64,000 nucleotides of DNA, taken from positions 1 to 64,000 of the forward strand of contig NZ_PHGZ01000004.1 of assembly GCF_002795405.1 (NCBI RefSeq), read 5' to 3'. Below the pieces are notes generated by a model. That model did not search any database, had not been told where the DNA came from, and saw nothing but the letters and a program-made list of their open reading frames with translations. The position numbers were made by a program, and so were the translations under genes. Below are positions 51,389 through 60,282 of the stretch, piece after piece (the stretch's first letter is position 1; each line of letters begins with the position of its first letter). The DNA is from Caviibacterium pharyngocola. Lineage in GTDB: Bacteria > Pseudomonadota > Gammaproteobacteria > Enterobacterales > Pasteurellaceae.

Positions 51389-51583
51389 TCACAGCAGGCT
51401 TGCTATTTCTTGGATAGTGCAGGTATCAAGAAATTCAGCAAGTAAATCTTCGAGTATTTCTGTTTCGATTTTGTTGCAATTTATTATGTCTAGCTTATCA
51501 GTGAGCCTAGATAAAAGCACATCAGCACCAGCTTGATTAGCTAGATTGTGTGAGATGAGATAGTTCTTAAATTTACTTTTCAT
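51389..51583 (-). CDS. Small opposite-strand gene inside the tail operon
   Basis: A 64-residue frame with ATG at 51583 preceded by ACAGGAGCAACACT, a strong ribosome binding site. The product starts MKSKFKNYLISHNLANQAGA and is helical. It ends exactly at the stop of the M gene on the other strand. Direction against the tail operon suggests expression in the lysogen. No family is recognised. Confidence 0.55.
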   Translation of the reverse strand: MKSKFKNYLISHNLANQAGADVLLSRLTDKLDIINCNKIETEILEDLLAEFLDTCTIQEIASLL

Positions 51584-51687
51584 AGTGTTGCTCCTGTGTT
51601 GTTTAGGTGGTAGCACTATAAAAAACTTTGTAAATTATGGCGATTAGCGAGATAAATTTTCTCGATCTTGATCGCAAAAATAAAATT

Positions 51688-51714
51688 AAGCCGCTCTATT
51701 TTGAGCGGTTTTTT
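51688..51714 (+). terminator. Terminator between M and L tail genes
   Basis: AACCGCTC-complement stem CCGCTC / GAGCGG with loop TATTTT and T6 on the + strand. It stands directly before the L gene ribosome binding site. Confidence 0.65.
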
Positions 51715-51728
51715 ATTGGAGATACAAA

Positions 51729-52442
51729 ATGCCCCAACAAATCCCGCCCCAAATGAAACTGGAGCTAAGTAAGCTCGAGCAAAACGCGATGATCGAACTG
51801 TTTGAAGTCGATTTACGCAACCTGAAAGACAAAGACGGAATGAATGGCGAATTGTTTCGGTTTTATGCAGGTACCAACGAGATGATGCAACCCATTGTGT
51901 GGCAAGGTCATACTTATGAAGCCTTTGGCGTAAAAGCCAGCGGATTTTCGATGTCAGGGCAAGGTCCAAGTAATCGACCAGAACTGACATTAGCTAATAT
52001 TAACGGTTTTATTACTGGGCTTGTGCAACGTTTTGACCAATGTTTAGGCGGTATTGTCCGCCGTCGCCAAGTTTATATGCAGTATTTAGACGCAGTAAAT
52101 TTTGCGGACGGAAACCGCCAAGCAGACCCAAGCCAAGAAGTGCTGAGTTATTTTGTGATTGAGCAGTTATCCACTCTCAAGCGTGATGTGGCAGTATTTA
52201 CCTTGGCGTTACCCACCGAAACGGATAATGCGCTAATTTCCGCCCGCACTATCACGGTGCAATGTGGCTGGCTTTATCGCTCGGCTGAATGCGGCTACAC
52301 AGGTCCGCCAGTAGCCGATGAAAAAGACCAATCTACTCGCGATAAAAATAAAGATAAATGCAGTTGCTTACCAAGCGGTTGTAGATTGCGTAACAATCTA
52401 CGCAACTACGGGGGATTTGTGTCGGTTGATAAGTTGGGGTAA
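51729..52442 (+). CDS. Minor tail protein L-like
   Basis: A 237-residue lambda L-type protein. The C-terminal Cys cluster (CGWLYRSAECGYTGP and CSCLPSGCRLR) is the family's iron-sulfur or zinc site. N-terminal QIPPQMKLELSKLEQNAMIE fits. It lies in the usual M-L-K-I-J order. Confidence 0.9.
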   Translation: MPQQIPPQMKLELSKLEQNAMIELFEVDLRNLKDKDGMNGELFRFYAGTNEMMQPIVWQGHTYEAFGVKASGFSMSGQGPSNRPELTLANINGFITGLVQRFDQCLGGIVRRRQVYMQYLDAVNFADGNRQADPSQEVLSYFVIEQLSTLKRDVAVFTLALPTETDNALISARTITVQCGWLYRSAECGYTGPPVADEKDQSTRDKNKDKCSCLPSGCRLRNNLRNYGGFVSVDKLG

Positions 52443-52445
52443 GAA

Positions 52446-53189
52446 ATGATTGAGAAGTTAAAACAAGCTATTTTGGCGTATGCCAAAACCCAAGAACCGC
52501 ACGAATGTTGCGGTTTTGTTGTTTTAAAGGGTGATGAAACGTTTTTTGTGCCTTGTGAAAATCAGGCGGAAGATAAGGTAAACCACTTTGAAATTTCGCC
52601 CGAAGATTTTTTGCAAGCCAATTCTCTGGGAAAAATCACCGCACTTGTGCATTCGCACCCGAACGGTGAACCCGTGTTATCCCTTTTAGACCGCCAAACC
52701 CAACTGGCGGCAGACGTGGATTTTTGGCTCGTGTGCGGTGAGGAAATCCATATTTTCCCCAAAATTTCACCATTGCTCGGGCGTGAGTTTCATCACGGGG
52801 TAATGGATTGCTACACGCTGTTTCGGGATTTTTATTATTTGGCAGGTGCAGATTTTCCTGATTTTGAGCGGGACGATTATTGGTGGGAAGACGGTTTCAA
52901 TTTGTACCTCGATAATATGGCAGCACACGGCTTTGAACGGTTGGTGGATGAAAGTGCGGTGCAAATTGGCGATGTCATTTTAATGCAAGTGGGCGCTGAT
53001 GTGCCGAACCACGCCGCGATTTATCTCGGTGAGCAAATGGTGTTACATCACAGCCCGCGTCGCTTATCAAAACGGGATTTATACGATGGTTACTGGTTTA
53101 AACATACACATAGTATTTGGAGATTTAAGCAATGGTCAACGTTAGATTTTACGGTGCCCTTAAACAGTTTGGCGCTACATTTGAGTTAG
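52446..53189 (+). CDS. Tail tip peptidase K-like (JAB + NlpC/P60)
   Basis: A 247-residue protein with two domains. Residues 1-110 are a JAB/MPN metalloprotease-like fold (HECCGFVV and ALVHSHPNGEPVLSLLDRQ with the metal-binding His and Asp). Residues about 115-230 are NlpC/P60 with active Cys in VMDCYTLFRDFYY and His in VPNHAAIYLG. It helps tail tip assembly and may cut cell wall during DNA entry. Overlaps the I gene. Confidence 0.92.
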   Translation: MIEKLKQAILAYAKTQEPHECCGFVVLKGDETFFVPCENQAEDKVNHFEISPEDFLQANSLGKITALVHSHPNGEPVLSLLDRQTQLAADVDFWLVCGEEIHIFPKISPLLGREFHHGVMDCYTLFRDFYYLAGADFPDFERDDYWWEDGFNLYLDNMAAHGFERLVDESAVQIGDVILMQVGADVPNHAAIYLGEQMVLHHSPRRLSKRDLYDGYWFKHTHSIWRFKQWSTLDFTVPLNSLALHLS

Positions 53190-53728
53190 AGGCAGAGACG
53201 CCAGCAGAATGTATTAAGGCGTTGACATCACAAATCCCCAAACTGCGAGAATTTATCCAACAAGGCTTATTTACCGTGCGTATCGGGCGTGAATATCTTG
53301 ATAACCGCTATCTTGAGAAAGGCTTGTTTTATAAGCTCAAAGCCGGAATGACGGTGCATATTACGCCAGTGCTGAAAGGGGCGAAAAGAGCGGGAATATT
53401 TTCTGTCATTGTTGGTGTAGTACTAATGGTTGCAAGCTATTGGACGGGAGGCGCAACCTTTGCAGCGGGGCTCGCAATGGTCGCTGGTGGGGTAGCACAA
53501 ATGCTAACGAAACCACCACCGATGCCTAATCAACAGGACACAGAAAAGAAACAATCCACGGCATTTTCCAACCGTGCCAATATGACCGCACAAGGTCGAA
53601 TGGTGCCATTGGCTTATGGTCGCATACTCACAGGCTCAATGGTGATTTCGCAAGGTGTACGCACAGTTGATGTGGATGTGTTTAAAACCCAGGAACGTGA
53701 AGTAGGATTTAGAAAAGGTCGATTGTAA
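53132..53728 (+). CDS. Tail assembly protein I-like
   Basis: A 198-residue protein of the lambda I family. N-terminal ubiquitin-like part (VNVRFYGALKQFGATFELEA), a hydrophobic Gly-rich stretch (GIFSVIVGVVLMVASYWTGG) and PLAYGRILTGSMVIS near the end. It is needed for tail tip assembly. It overlaps the K gene by about 58 bases. Confidence 0.9.
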   Translation: MVNVRFYGALKQFGATFELEAETPAECIKALTSQIPKLREFIQQGLFTVRIGREYLDNRYLEKGLFYKLKAGMTVHITPVLKGAKRAGIFSVIVGVVLMVASYWTGGATFAAGLAMVAGGVAQMLTKPPPMPNQQDTEKKQSTAFSNRANMTAQGRMVPLAYGRILTGSMVISQGVRTVDVDVFKTQEREVGFRKGRL

Positions 53729-53737
53729 GGAGTAGTT

Positions 53738-56700
53738 ATGGGTAAAGGTGGTGGTGGCGGTCATACGCCAGTGGAAGCGCCAGAAAGCGGTCGCTCAAAA
53801 CAGCTAGTGAATATCGTTGAAATTATCTCGGAAGGTGAAATTAAAGGCTTAGTGAACGGTGTGAAATCCGTATTTTTGGATAAAACGCCAATCCAAGCCA
53901 ATGATGGCAGTTATAATTTTAATAATGTAGATGCCCAAGGACGCATTGGCGTGCAAGACCAAGACATAATGAGCGGGTTTAACACGTCCGAAAAAGAAGT
54001 GGCAGTTAGTGCGCAAGTGCGTAAAACGGTAGCAATCACTCGCACTATTACAGATAGCAAAGTTTCTCGCCTGCGCTTAACCCTTGGTGTGCAATCCTTA
54101 TTTTCGCAAAACGACCAAGGCGACACCAACGGCACGCGCGTGGAATTACGTGTCACCATTGGTAGCAGTATCTATCCTGTGGTCATTGAGGGTAAATATA
54201 GCTCACAATATTTGCGTCAATTTGAGTACGGTAATTTGCCACCTGTACCATTTCAGGTGCGAGTTGAGCGTTTAACAGACGATAGCAAAAGCCAACGCCT
54301 ACAAAATAACACGTTATGGTCGAGCTACACGGAAATTATCGAAACGCGGTTTGCTTATCCTAACACCGCACTTGTCGGCATTCAGTTTGACTCAGAGTAT
54401 TTTGGGTCAATCCCGAACCGTAACTACGAAATTTACGGCATCAAACTCAAAGTGCCAAGTAATTATAATCCAATCAGCCGCACCTATACTGGGCTTTGGG
54501 ACGGTACCTTTAAGGTTGCCTGGTCAAATAACCCTGCGTGGGTGCTGTATGACTTGATGACCAATAAACGCTATGGCTTAGGCCAACGATTGGGTGAGTT
54601 TAGCGTAGATAAATGGACGCTCTACCAAGTGGCCCAGTATTGCGACCAGCTTGTGCCAGATGGTTTTGGTGGCAAAGAGCCACGTTTTACCTGTAACGCG
54701 TGGCTTGTTGAACAACGCAAAGCCTATGATGTGATTAATGATATTTGCTCCATTTTCCGTGCAATGCCCGTGTGGAATGGGCGTGAATTTACCGTGGTGA
54801 TGGATAGACCCGCCGACCCAGTGTGGACATACACCAATGCGAATGTGGTGAATGGCGAATTTAGTTATCAATATTCCGCGCTCAAAGCCCGCCACAATGA
54901 AATCCACGTTGAATATATTGATGCCAGCGACAGCTACGAGAAAAAAGTGGAGGTGGTATCAGATGATGCCTTAATCCGCCGTTATGGGTTAAACATCAAA
55001 AAAGTAACTGCTTTTGGTTGTACTTCACGCGGACAAGCACATCGCACGGGTAAATGGATTTTAGAAACCGAACGATTAGAGACCAAAACCGTTACTTTTA
55101 GCGTGGGTGCAGAAGGCTTAATGCATATCCCCGGTGATGTTATCCGTGTTGCGGATAGCGATTATGCTGCGACAAATATCGGCGGACGTGTCTTAGCGAT
55201 TGAGGGGCGTAAAGCCATTTTAGACCGTGAGATTGAAATCAACGGCAAAAGCTACTTAACCTATATCAACGCCGAGGGCAAGCATAAAGATATTCGCATT
55301 TTTGGGGTGGCAAATGGTAATCAAGCTGTACTAGAGGCAATGCCAGAAGATTTAACGCCTTATACGGTCTGGTCGCTAACTACGCAACAAATCAATGTGC
55401 AGCTGTTTAAATGCCTGACCATTAGTGAAGAAGAAAAAGGCAAATACACCATTGTTGCATTGCAGCACGAACCGCAAAAAGAAGCCATTGTGGATAACGG
55501 TGCAGTGTTTGAACCAAGAGAAACCACACTCGCCACAAGCGGCTTGCGCAAAGTGGATAATGTGCAGGTGCAAGCAAATGGTGATGGGATTGAGCTAAGT
55601 TTTGATGCCATTGTACAAAATAGTGCGATGGTCAAATACCAAATCAAACTCTATCGTGATGGCAAGTTTTACAAGCTGTATGACAATTTAACCTCGCCAA
55701 AAATCACCTTTGTGGATTTACCAGATGGCGAGTACAAAGCCGAAGTGCGAGCAAAAAACGCGCAAGGACAATTGTCCGACCCGGTAACCAAAACATTTAC
55801 TGTGCGTTTGGCCGTAAGTGAATTAGTCACTGTGTCGAAAATGTTTGCTATCGAACTCAATTGGCGTAACCCGATTTTTGCTAATCCAAAAACGGCGATT
55901 GAAATTTGGGTAAGTAGTGATAATCAATTTGTCAAGGCGCGCAAACTGGTTAGCCTCGCTTATCCCACAACGAGTTACACATACTCAGGCCTAACACTTA
56001 ACGATCGCTTTTGGTTCTGGGTGCGAATGGTTGACGGGGATAATGCGGGGCGATTTACTGATGCGGTAGAGGGACGACCAAGCCAAGATGCCACCGCACT
56101 TACTGATTATTTGCACGGTCAAATTACCAAAAGCGAGCTTGGTCAAAGTCTGATTGATAGCTTACAAGCGGATATTGATGATGCCGTTGCCGCTGAAGCA
56201 GGATTAAGACAATCGGCAGTTGCGAATGCCGTTGCTCAAATCATCGCAGAATCACAAGCGCGCACGAAAGCAGTCCAAGACGAAGCGAAAGCTCGATCTG
56301 CTGCACTCAATACGGAAGTAACCAATCGCACAAAAGCAATCCAATCCGAAAGTGCAAAATTAACCGCCAAAATCCAAGCGGAAGCCAATACTCGGGGTAC
56401 GGCTATCTCGCAGTTACAAAATACCGATGCTCAACAAGCACAGAAAATTACAGCTTTGACTGCCAAAGCCGAACAGGCATTATCTGGACTGGAAGCAGAA
56501 AAATTAGCAAGAGCAAAAGGAGATGAAGCAGAAGCACGGCAACGCACAGCTCTTACATCGCGAGTGGCAAGCGCAGAAAGTGGGTTAACCAATCTACAAC
56601 GCACCGTCAGCACGCAAGCGCAAAGCATGTCTGAAGTAAGCCAAAACCTTAATGCAAGATTTGATAATTTGCAGATTGGTGGGCGGAATTATGCTGATGA

Positions 56701-59071
56701 TGGCGATTTCTCAAGGGGGATTTGGTGGTATGCGTCCGGAAACAAAGACGATAAAAATCATCAGATTAATGATGGCATTGTTACTGTTACCGGCTCATCT
56801 ACAACCTGGAAGCAGTGGCAAATGGTATCTAAACCTGCTTGGGGAGCAAAAGCATCAAACAGTCTTGGTAAAATTGAAGTGGGCGATGCTTATACCTTAA
56901 GTTTTGAAGCTCGCTGCGTGAGCGGTGATCCGCAAATGTGGGCGACAGTGCGCGAAAATCGTCTTAATGGCTTATCTACAGTAGAGCGGATTAACATCGG
57001 GACTATCACTTTAACCGAACAATGGCAACGCTACTCGGTAACAGGTCTATTGCAAGATGATGGCGAAAATTTTGATTTTTGGCGCATCATCTTAGGCTAT
57101 AGTCAAATTGGGCAAGTGCAATATCGCAAAGTCAAATTGGAAAAAGGCACTATCGCCACCGACTGGACGCCTGCACCAGAAGACTTAGAAAGTGCGGTGG
57201 ATGCGGTAAGTGCAGATTTGACTAGCTACAAATCTACACAGTCCACAAAAGAGCAAGCAACGTCCCAACAAATCAGCGGTTTAACCACAAGAATGGCTAC
57301 AGCTGAAAGCGGTATCTCTCGTGTGGAAAAAGCCGTCTCAGATAACCGCTCATCAACTGCTACACAGCTTAATCAGCTTACAGCAAATTTGAATAAAGCC
57401 AATAGTCAAATCGCAGAAGAAAAGTCTGCTAGAGTCAGTGGAGATAAAGCTAACTCAGATAAAATCACGGCATTAACTAGCCGTGTTAGTAATGCCGAAG
57501 CAGGTATCACTAATATCCAATCGACAAAAGCCAACAAAACTGAAGTGGCAAGTCTTGCTCGCACAACACTACAAAGCGAGTGGCGGAGAGATGCTAAAGC
57601 TGAGGTGGATAACATTCAGGTTGGTGGACGTAACTTGTTACTAAATACAGCCAAAGGGATCAAAGGAGATGGAGAGCAGATTTATAAGAATCAAACTTAT
57701 AGATTTACGCCCAATGTAGATGTAAGTACGCTACAAACTATCACTATATCTGCAGATGTAGCTGTAGTAAATGGCGTAGATGATCTTTCAAGAGATGATT
57801 ATTTTAGGATCGGCGTAGAGAGTCAATTATTTTATGAGGATGGCACCACGGGTTGGTTATCTGCATATTATGAGCCAACTAAAGGTAATCGTTCGGGGGC
57901 AGTTTTTAGTTTTGAAGGTAAGGTAAGCAAAACATTAACGCTGCCTAAGCCATTGTCAAAATTAACCTATAACAAAGTACAAGTACGCTCTTTAAAAAGT
58001 GCGACAAGTTATTTTGTAGGTAACGCCAAACTCGAAAAAGGCACCATTGCCACAGACTGGACGCCCGCGCCAGAAGACTTAGAAAGTGCGGTAAATGCGG
58101 TGAGTGCAAAAGTTGATAGTACGCGAGAAACCCTAACTCGAGCAGACCGCGCCCTTGGCCAACGTATTGATACCGTGAGCGCATCTGTTAATGATGCTAA
58201 AGCACAAATCTCTACAGTAAGCCGAGCTGTTGCGACAACAGACGGAAAAGTCTCGGCGATGAAAACGTTTAAAACGCAAGTCATTGCAGGGGGGCGCACT
58301 GCTGTTTCAGGGATTGCTTTAGGAGCGGAAAGTGATGGGCGAACCGCAGAATCATCAATCATCCTTATGGCAGATAAGCTCGGCGTGGTGAAAAACGCCA
58401 GTGATGGCAATGTTGTGCCGATGTTCTCTGTTGTTAATAATCGAGCTGCTTTCAATGGTGATTTAATCGCTGACGGCACTATCTTAGGTCAACACATTAG
58501 AGCCAATCAAACTATCTCTGCGCCAGTGATTAATGGGGGACGAATTAGTGCAGCAAATTTTTCGGGGAATACTTTTACGGGTAATACGATTAATGGCGGT
58601 ACTATAAATGGTACAACAATCAATGGTGGAGTGGTTAGAGGCACTCGATTTGAAGGTGTGACGGGAAAATTTACAGGAGAATTGGAGGTTACACAATTAG
58701 TCGGGGGAAATATTTTTGAGACTTTTACTTATTCGGTAGATTGGACAAAGGATCGCGGAAACCCTCAATTCCGTATTAATGCAAGTGCGGCGGACAGAGT
58801 TATTTTGTTTGATATCACATTATTCAACTATCTTTCAAGAAGAACTGTTGGACACGGTGATGATGCGTATGAAGAAGGGATTATCAAATCGGGAGTATAT
58901 AATCTTTTGATAAATAATACCGACATCAAGAACAGTAGAGCTTATTTCTTGCCACGAAATACCGTAGCCAATATATCACTCCGCTATGATACTAACAAAG
59001 TTGATAGAGGATCTACATTACTTATTACTTCAGCTCTTGCTACAAGAGCAAAAACTATACAGAAAATCTAA
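53738..59071 (+). CDS. Host specificity / tail tip protein J-like
   Basis: A 1777-residue receptor-binding tail tip protein. Residues 1 to about 560 are the J core (VNIVEIISEGEIKGLVNGVK and WLVEQRKAYDVINDICSIF). About 600-780 are fibronectin III-like. Coiled coils follow, with two similar carbohydrate-binding-like modules (near 977-1150 and 1293-1450), each ending KGTIATDWTPAPEDLESAV. Residues about 1600-1640 are an Asn/Gly/Thr beta-helix (NTINGGTINGTTINGG), then a unique C-terminal receptor domain. The C-terminal part decides host range. Confidence 0.93.
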   Translation: MGKGGGGGHTPVEAPESGRSKQLVNIVEIISEGEIKGLVNGVKSVFLDKTPIQANDGSYNFNNVDAQGRIGVQDQDIMSGFNTSEKEVAVSAQVRKTVAITRTITDSKVSRLRLTLGVQSLFSQNDQGDTNGTRVELRVTIGSSIYPVVIEGKYSSQYLRQFEYGNLPPVPFQVRVERLTDDSKSQRLQNNTLWSSYTEIIETRFAYPNTALVGIQFDSEYFGSIPNRNYEIYGIKLKVPSNYNPISRTYTGLWDGTFKVAWSNNPAWVLYDLMTNKRYGLGQRLGEFSVDKWTLYQVAQYCDQLVPDGFGGKEPRFTCNAWLVEQRKAYDVINDICSIFRAMPVWNGREFTVVMDRPADPVWTYTNANVVNGEFSYQYSALKARHNEIHVEYIDASDSYEKKVEVVSDDALIRRYGLNIKKVTAFGCTSRGQAHRTGKWILETERLETKTVTFSVGAEGLMHIPGDVIRVADSDYAATNIGGRVLAIEGRKAILDREIEINGKSYLTYINAEGKHKDIRIFGVANGNQAVLEAMPEDLTPYTVWSLTTQQINVQLFKCLTISEEEKGKYTIVALQHEPQKEAIVDNGAVFEPRETTLATSGLRKVDNVQVQANGDGIELSFDAIVQNSAMVKYQIKLYRDGKFYKLYDNLTSPKITFVDLPDGEYKAEVRAKNAQGQLSDPVTKTFTVRLAVSELVTVSKMFAIELNWRNPIFANPKTAIEIWVSSDNQFVKARKLVSLAYPTTSYTYSGLTLNDRFWFWVRMVDGDNAGRFTDAVEGRPSQDATALTDYLHGQITKSELGQSLIDSLQADIDDAVAAEAGLRQSAVANAVAQIIAESQARTKAVQDEAKARSAALNTEVTNRTKAIQSESAKLTAKIQAEANTRGTAISQLQNTDAQQAQKITALTAKAEQALSGLEAEKLARAKGDEAEARQRTALTSRVASAESGLTNLQRTVSTQAQSMSEVSQNLNARFDNLQIGGRNYADDGDFSRGIWWYASGNKDDKNHQINDGIVTVTGSSTTWKQWQMVSKPAWGAKASNSLGKIEVGDAYTLSFEARCVSGDPQMWATVRENRLNGLSTVERINIGTITLTEQWQRYSVTGLLQDDGENFDFWRIILGYSQIGQVQYRKVKLEKGTIATDWTPAPEDLESAVDAVSADLTSYKSTQSTKEQATSQQISGLTTRMATAESGISRVEKAVSDNRSSTATQLNQLTANLNKANSQIAEEKSARVSGDKANSDKITALTSRVSNAEAGITNIQSTKANKTEVASLARTTLQSEWRRDAKAEVDNIQVGGRNLLLNTAKGIKGDGEQIYKNQTYRFTPNVDVSTLQTITISADVAVVNGVDDLSRDDYFRIGVESQLFYEDGTTGWLSAYYEPTKGNRSGAVFSFEGKVSKTLTLPKPLSKLTYNKVQVRSLKSATSYFVGNAKLEKGTIATDWTPAPEDLESAVNAVSAKVDSTRETLTRADRALGQRIDTVSASVNDAKAQISTVSRAVATTDGKVSAMKTFKTQVIAGGRTAVSGIALGAESDGRTAESSIILMADKLGVVKNASDGNVVPMFSVVNNRAAFNGDLIADGTILGQHIRANQTISAPVINGGRISAANFSGNTFTGNTINGGTINGTTINGGVVRGTRFEGVTGKFTGELEVTQLVGGNIFETFTYSVDWTKDRGNPQFRINASAADRVILFDITLFNYLSRRTVGHGDDAYEEGIIKSGVYNLLINNTDIKNSRAYFLPRNTVANISLRYDTNKVDRGSTLLITSALATRAKTIQKI
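57139..58108 (+). repeat. In-frame direct repeat inside the J gene
   Basis: Segments at 57139-57213 and 58034-58108 are nearly identical (KGTIATDWTPAPEDLESAV). They are 894 bases apart, exactly 298 codons. Each contains a USS. Recombination would delete or duplicate one module without shifting frame. Confidence 0.85.
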
Positions 59072-59140
59072 TTTGTTTTACTAACCGCCCTTGTGGCGGT
59101 TTTCTTTTATCCAAACTCAACAAACAAAAGGAAACTACTT

Positions 59141-59467
59141 ATGAAATACATCGAAAAACAACTTGAAGACAATCGTACAGGTGCTGTCGTGAACTATCAC
59201 GAAGTAACAGGATTACAGGTGGATTATTTAAATAATGCCACTTATATCACAATGGCATCTTATGTCTCGAAAGCGAAAAAAGAGGCGGGGAAAGAATTGT
59301 TATCCGTCAATACATTTACTATCCCGAGCGTGCCTGCGTGGGATCAAATCCCGTACGAGTGGGCGTTGTCTGAATTAGTCAAAGCACAACCTGAAGACTA
59401 TGTGCCAGAGGACTATGAGGGCTATGTTAATCCTTACCTCTTTGCAGGCGGTAAAGTTAAGGCGTAA
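59141..59467 (+). CDS. Small protein downstream of J, possible tail fibre part
   Basis: The ATG at 59141 follows AAGGAAAC and gives MKYIEKQLEDNRTGAVVNYH (108 residues), with IPYEWALSELVKAQPEDYVPE near the end. The same kind of protein follows J in other Haemophilus-type siphophages. Role unknown, perhaps a fibre or host-range accessory. Confidence 0.7.
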   Translation: MKYIEKQLEDNRTGAVVNYHEVTGLQVDYLNNATYITMASYVSKAKKEAGKELLSVNTFTIPSVPAWDQIPYEWALSELVKAQPEDYVPEDYEGYVNPYLFAGGKVKA

Positions 59468-59483
59468 ATTTAATAGATAAGAT

Positions 59484-59515
59484 GGCCGCACAAAAGTGCG
59501 GTCATTTTTTTTTTT
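59484..59515 (+). terminator. USS-dyad terminator after the post-J gene
   Basis: GGCCGCAC / GTGCGGTC stem with loop AAAA and a run of eleven T (59505-59515). The 3' arm contains AAGTGCGGT. Confidence 0.75.
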
Positions 59516-59524
59516 GGAGATTTT

Positions 59525-59752
59525 ATGAGTAAAAAACATTATTGCACAGGGTGGAAATCAGCACCTAGTGATGTCAATGATTGTTGTCATCAACACGATC
59601 GGGATTATGGTATCAATGGCACCGTATCACGCAAAGAAGCAGACGAGCGATTTTTGCAATGTATGCTAAAAAATAAACGCCCAATTCTAGGGCGGATTTT
59701 GTATGGGTTAGTGAGAGTATTTGGGGGAATTTGGTTTAAGAAGAAGAAGTAA
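59525..59752 (+). CDS. Mini phospholipase A2-like protein
   Basis: The 75-residue product has the secreted/viral PLA2 active-site pattern in SDVNDCCHQHDRDYG: Asp19, Cys20, Cys21, His24, Asp25, Tyr28. This matches D-x-CC-xx-HD-xx-Y. The C-terminus is basic (FGGIWFKKKK). There is no signal peptide. It is the last gene before the host boundary, with TGGAG before its ATG. It could help membrane passage or lysis; activity is untested. Confidence 0.65.
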   Translation: MSKKHYCTGWKSAPSDVNDCCHQHDRDYGINGTVSRKEADERFLQCMLKNKRPILGRILYGLVRVFGGIWFKKKK

Positions 59753-59911
59753 ATTTAGTTATACGATTGGTTATACGAAATGACAATCCAGTATGAAGAG
59801 GTAATAAAATCAATACGCTAGACAACTATGCTAATCCCCTTCTCACCGCCATTCATTTTATGTTCTATTTTATTCCAAATATCATTTTATTTTTGCAAAC
59901 TTGAGATAAGT
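59753..59911. other. Prophage-host junction region, attachment site not identified
   Basis: No gene is seen. An 8-bp direct repeat GTTATACG occurs at 59758-59765 and 59770-59777, shortly after the last phage gene. No tRNA is visible at this end. The partner att site lies outside the window, so the core cannot be set. Sequence from about 59830 is AT-rich intergenic DNA before the host gene. Confidence 0.35.
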
Positions 59912-60193
59912 TTATTCGTCGTCGTATTCATCTTCATCGTCATATTCGTCATCATATTCATCCTCGCTGTTATCTTCACGATAATCTTCGCGAGATTCCG
60001 TATAAGGCGTATATTCCTCCTGATACGAACGATTTTTCTCCGGTTCTTTCTTCTCTTTCTTCACCAATTTATACACGGCATAGCCGATAACCGCTTTGCA
60101 CGCCAAACCGCAAGAAGGACGTTCGGCAGATGAAAATGCGACGCTCGGCAACATTAACGCAATGATAAGAACGATTTTCACCAATAAATTCAT
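59912..60193 (-). CDS. Small exported protein with acidic repetitive C-terminus
   Basis: The ATG at 60193 follows AAGGAGAAATCA. The product has about 93 residues. Signal peptide: MNLLVKIVLIIALMLPSVAF, cleaved near SAERPS. The mature part has two Cys (CGLACKAVIGYAVY) and ends in a low-complexity acidic stretch of Asp, Glu and Tyr. It looks chromosomal and lies just outside the second prophage. Function unknown. Confidence 0.65.
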   Translation of the reverse strand: MNLLVKIVLIIALMLPSVAFSSAERPSCGLACKAVIGYAVYKLVKKEKKEPEKNRSYQEEYTPYTESREDYREDNSEDEYDDEYDDEDEYDDE

Positions 60194-60282
60194 TGATTTC
60201 TCCTTTTTCCGACGCCCAAACAAATCGAGCGCATTATAATAACGCGCTCGATATTTTCCAATGACACCGACAACGGCGCGAG

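Larger units (their letters stand above)
34133..59780 (+). mobile_element. Right arm of a lambda/HK97-type siphophage prophage, interrupted by the Mu-like prophage
   Basis: All genes run on the + strand in the order expected for the late half of a siphophage: Q, lysis, terminase, HK97 head, tail tube, G/GT, tape measure, M, L, K, I, J. There is no integrase, repressor or replication initiation gene in the window. The first gene is the 3' part of a primase/helicase gene cut by the Mu-like prophage. The missing left arm should lie left of position 1. The right boundary near 59.75-59.8 kb is estimated from the last phage-like gene. Confidence 0.85.

Noticed and set aside
59828-60133. Hydrophobic 101-residue + strand frame next to the host boundary
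   Set aside because: Opposite strand of the acidic Asp/Glu/Tyr repeats of the exported protein; Ile/Phe/Val runs are the mirror of those codons.
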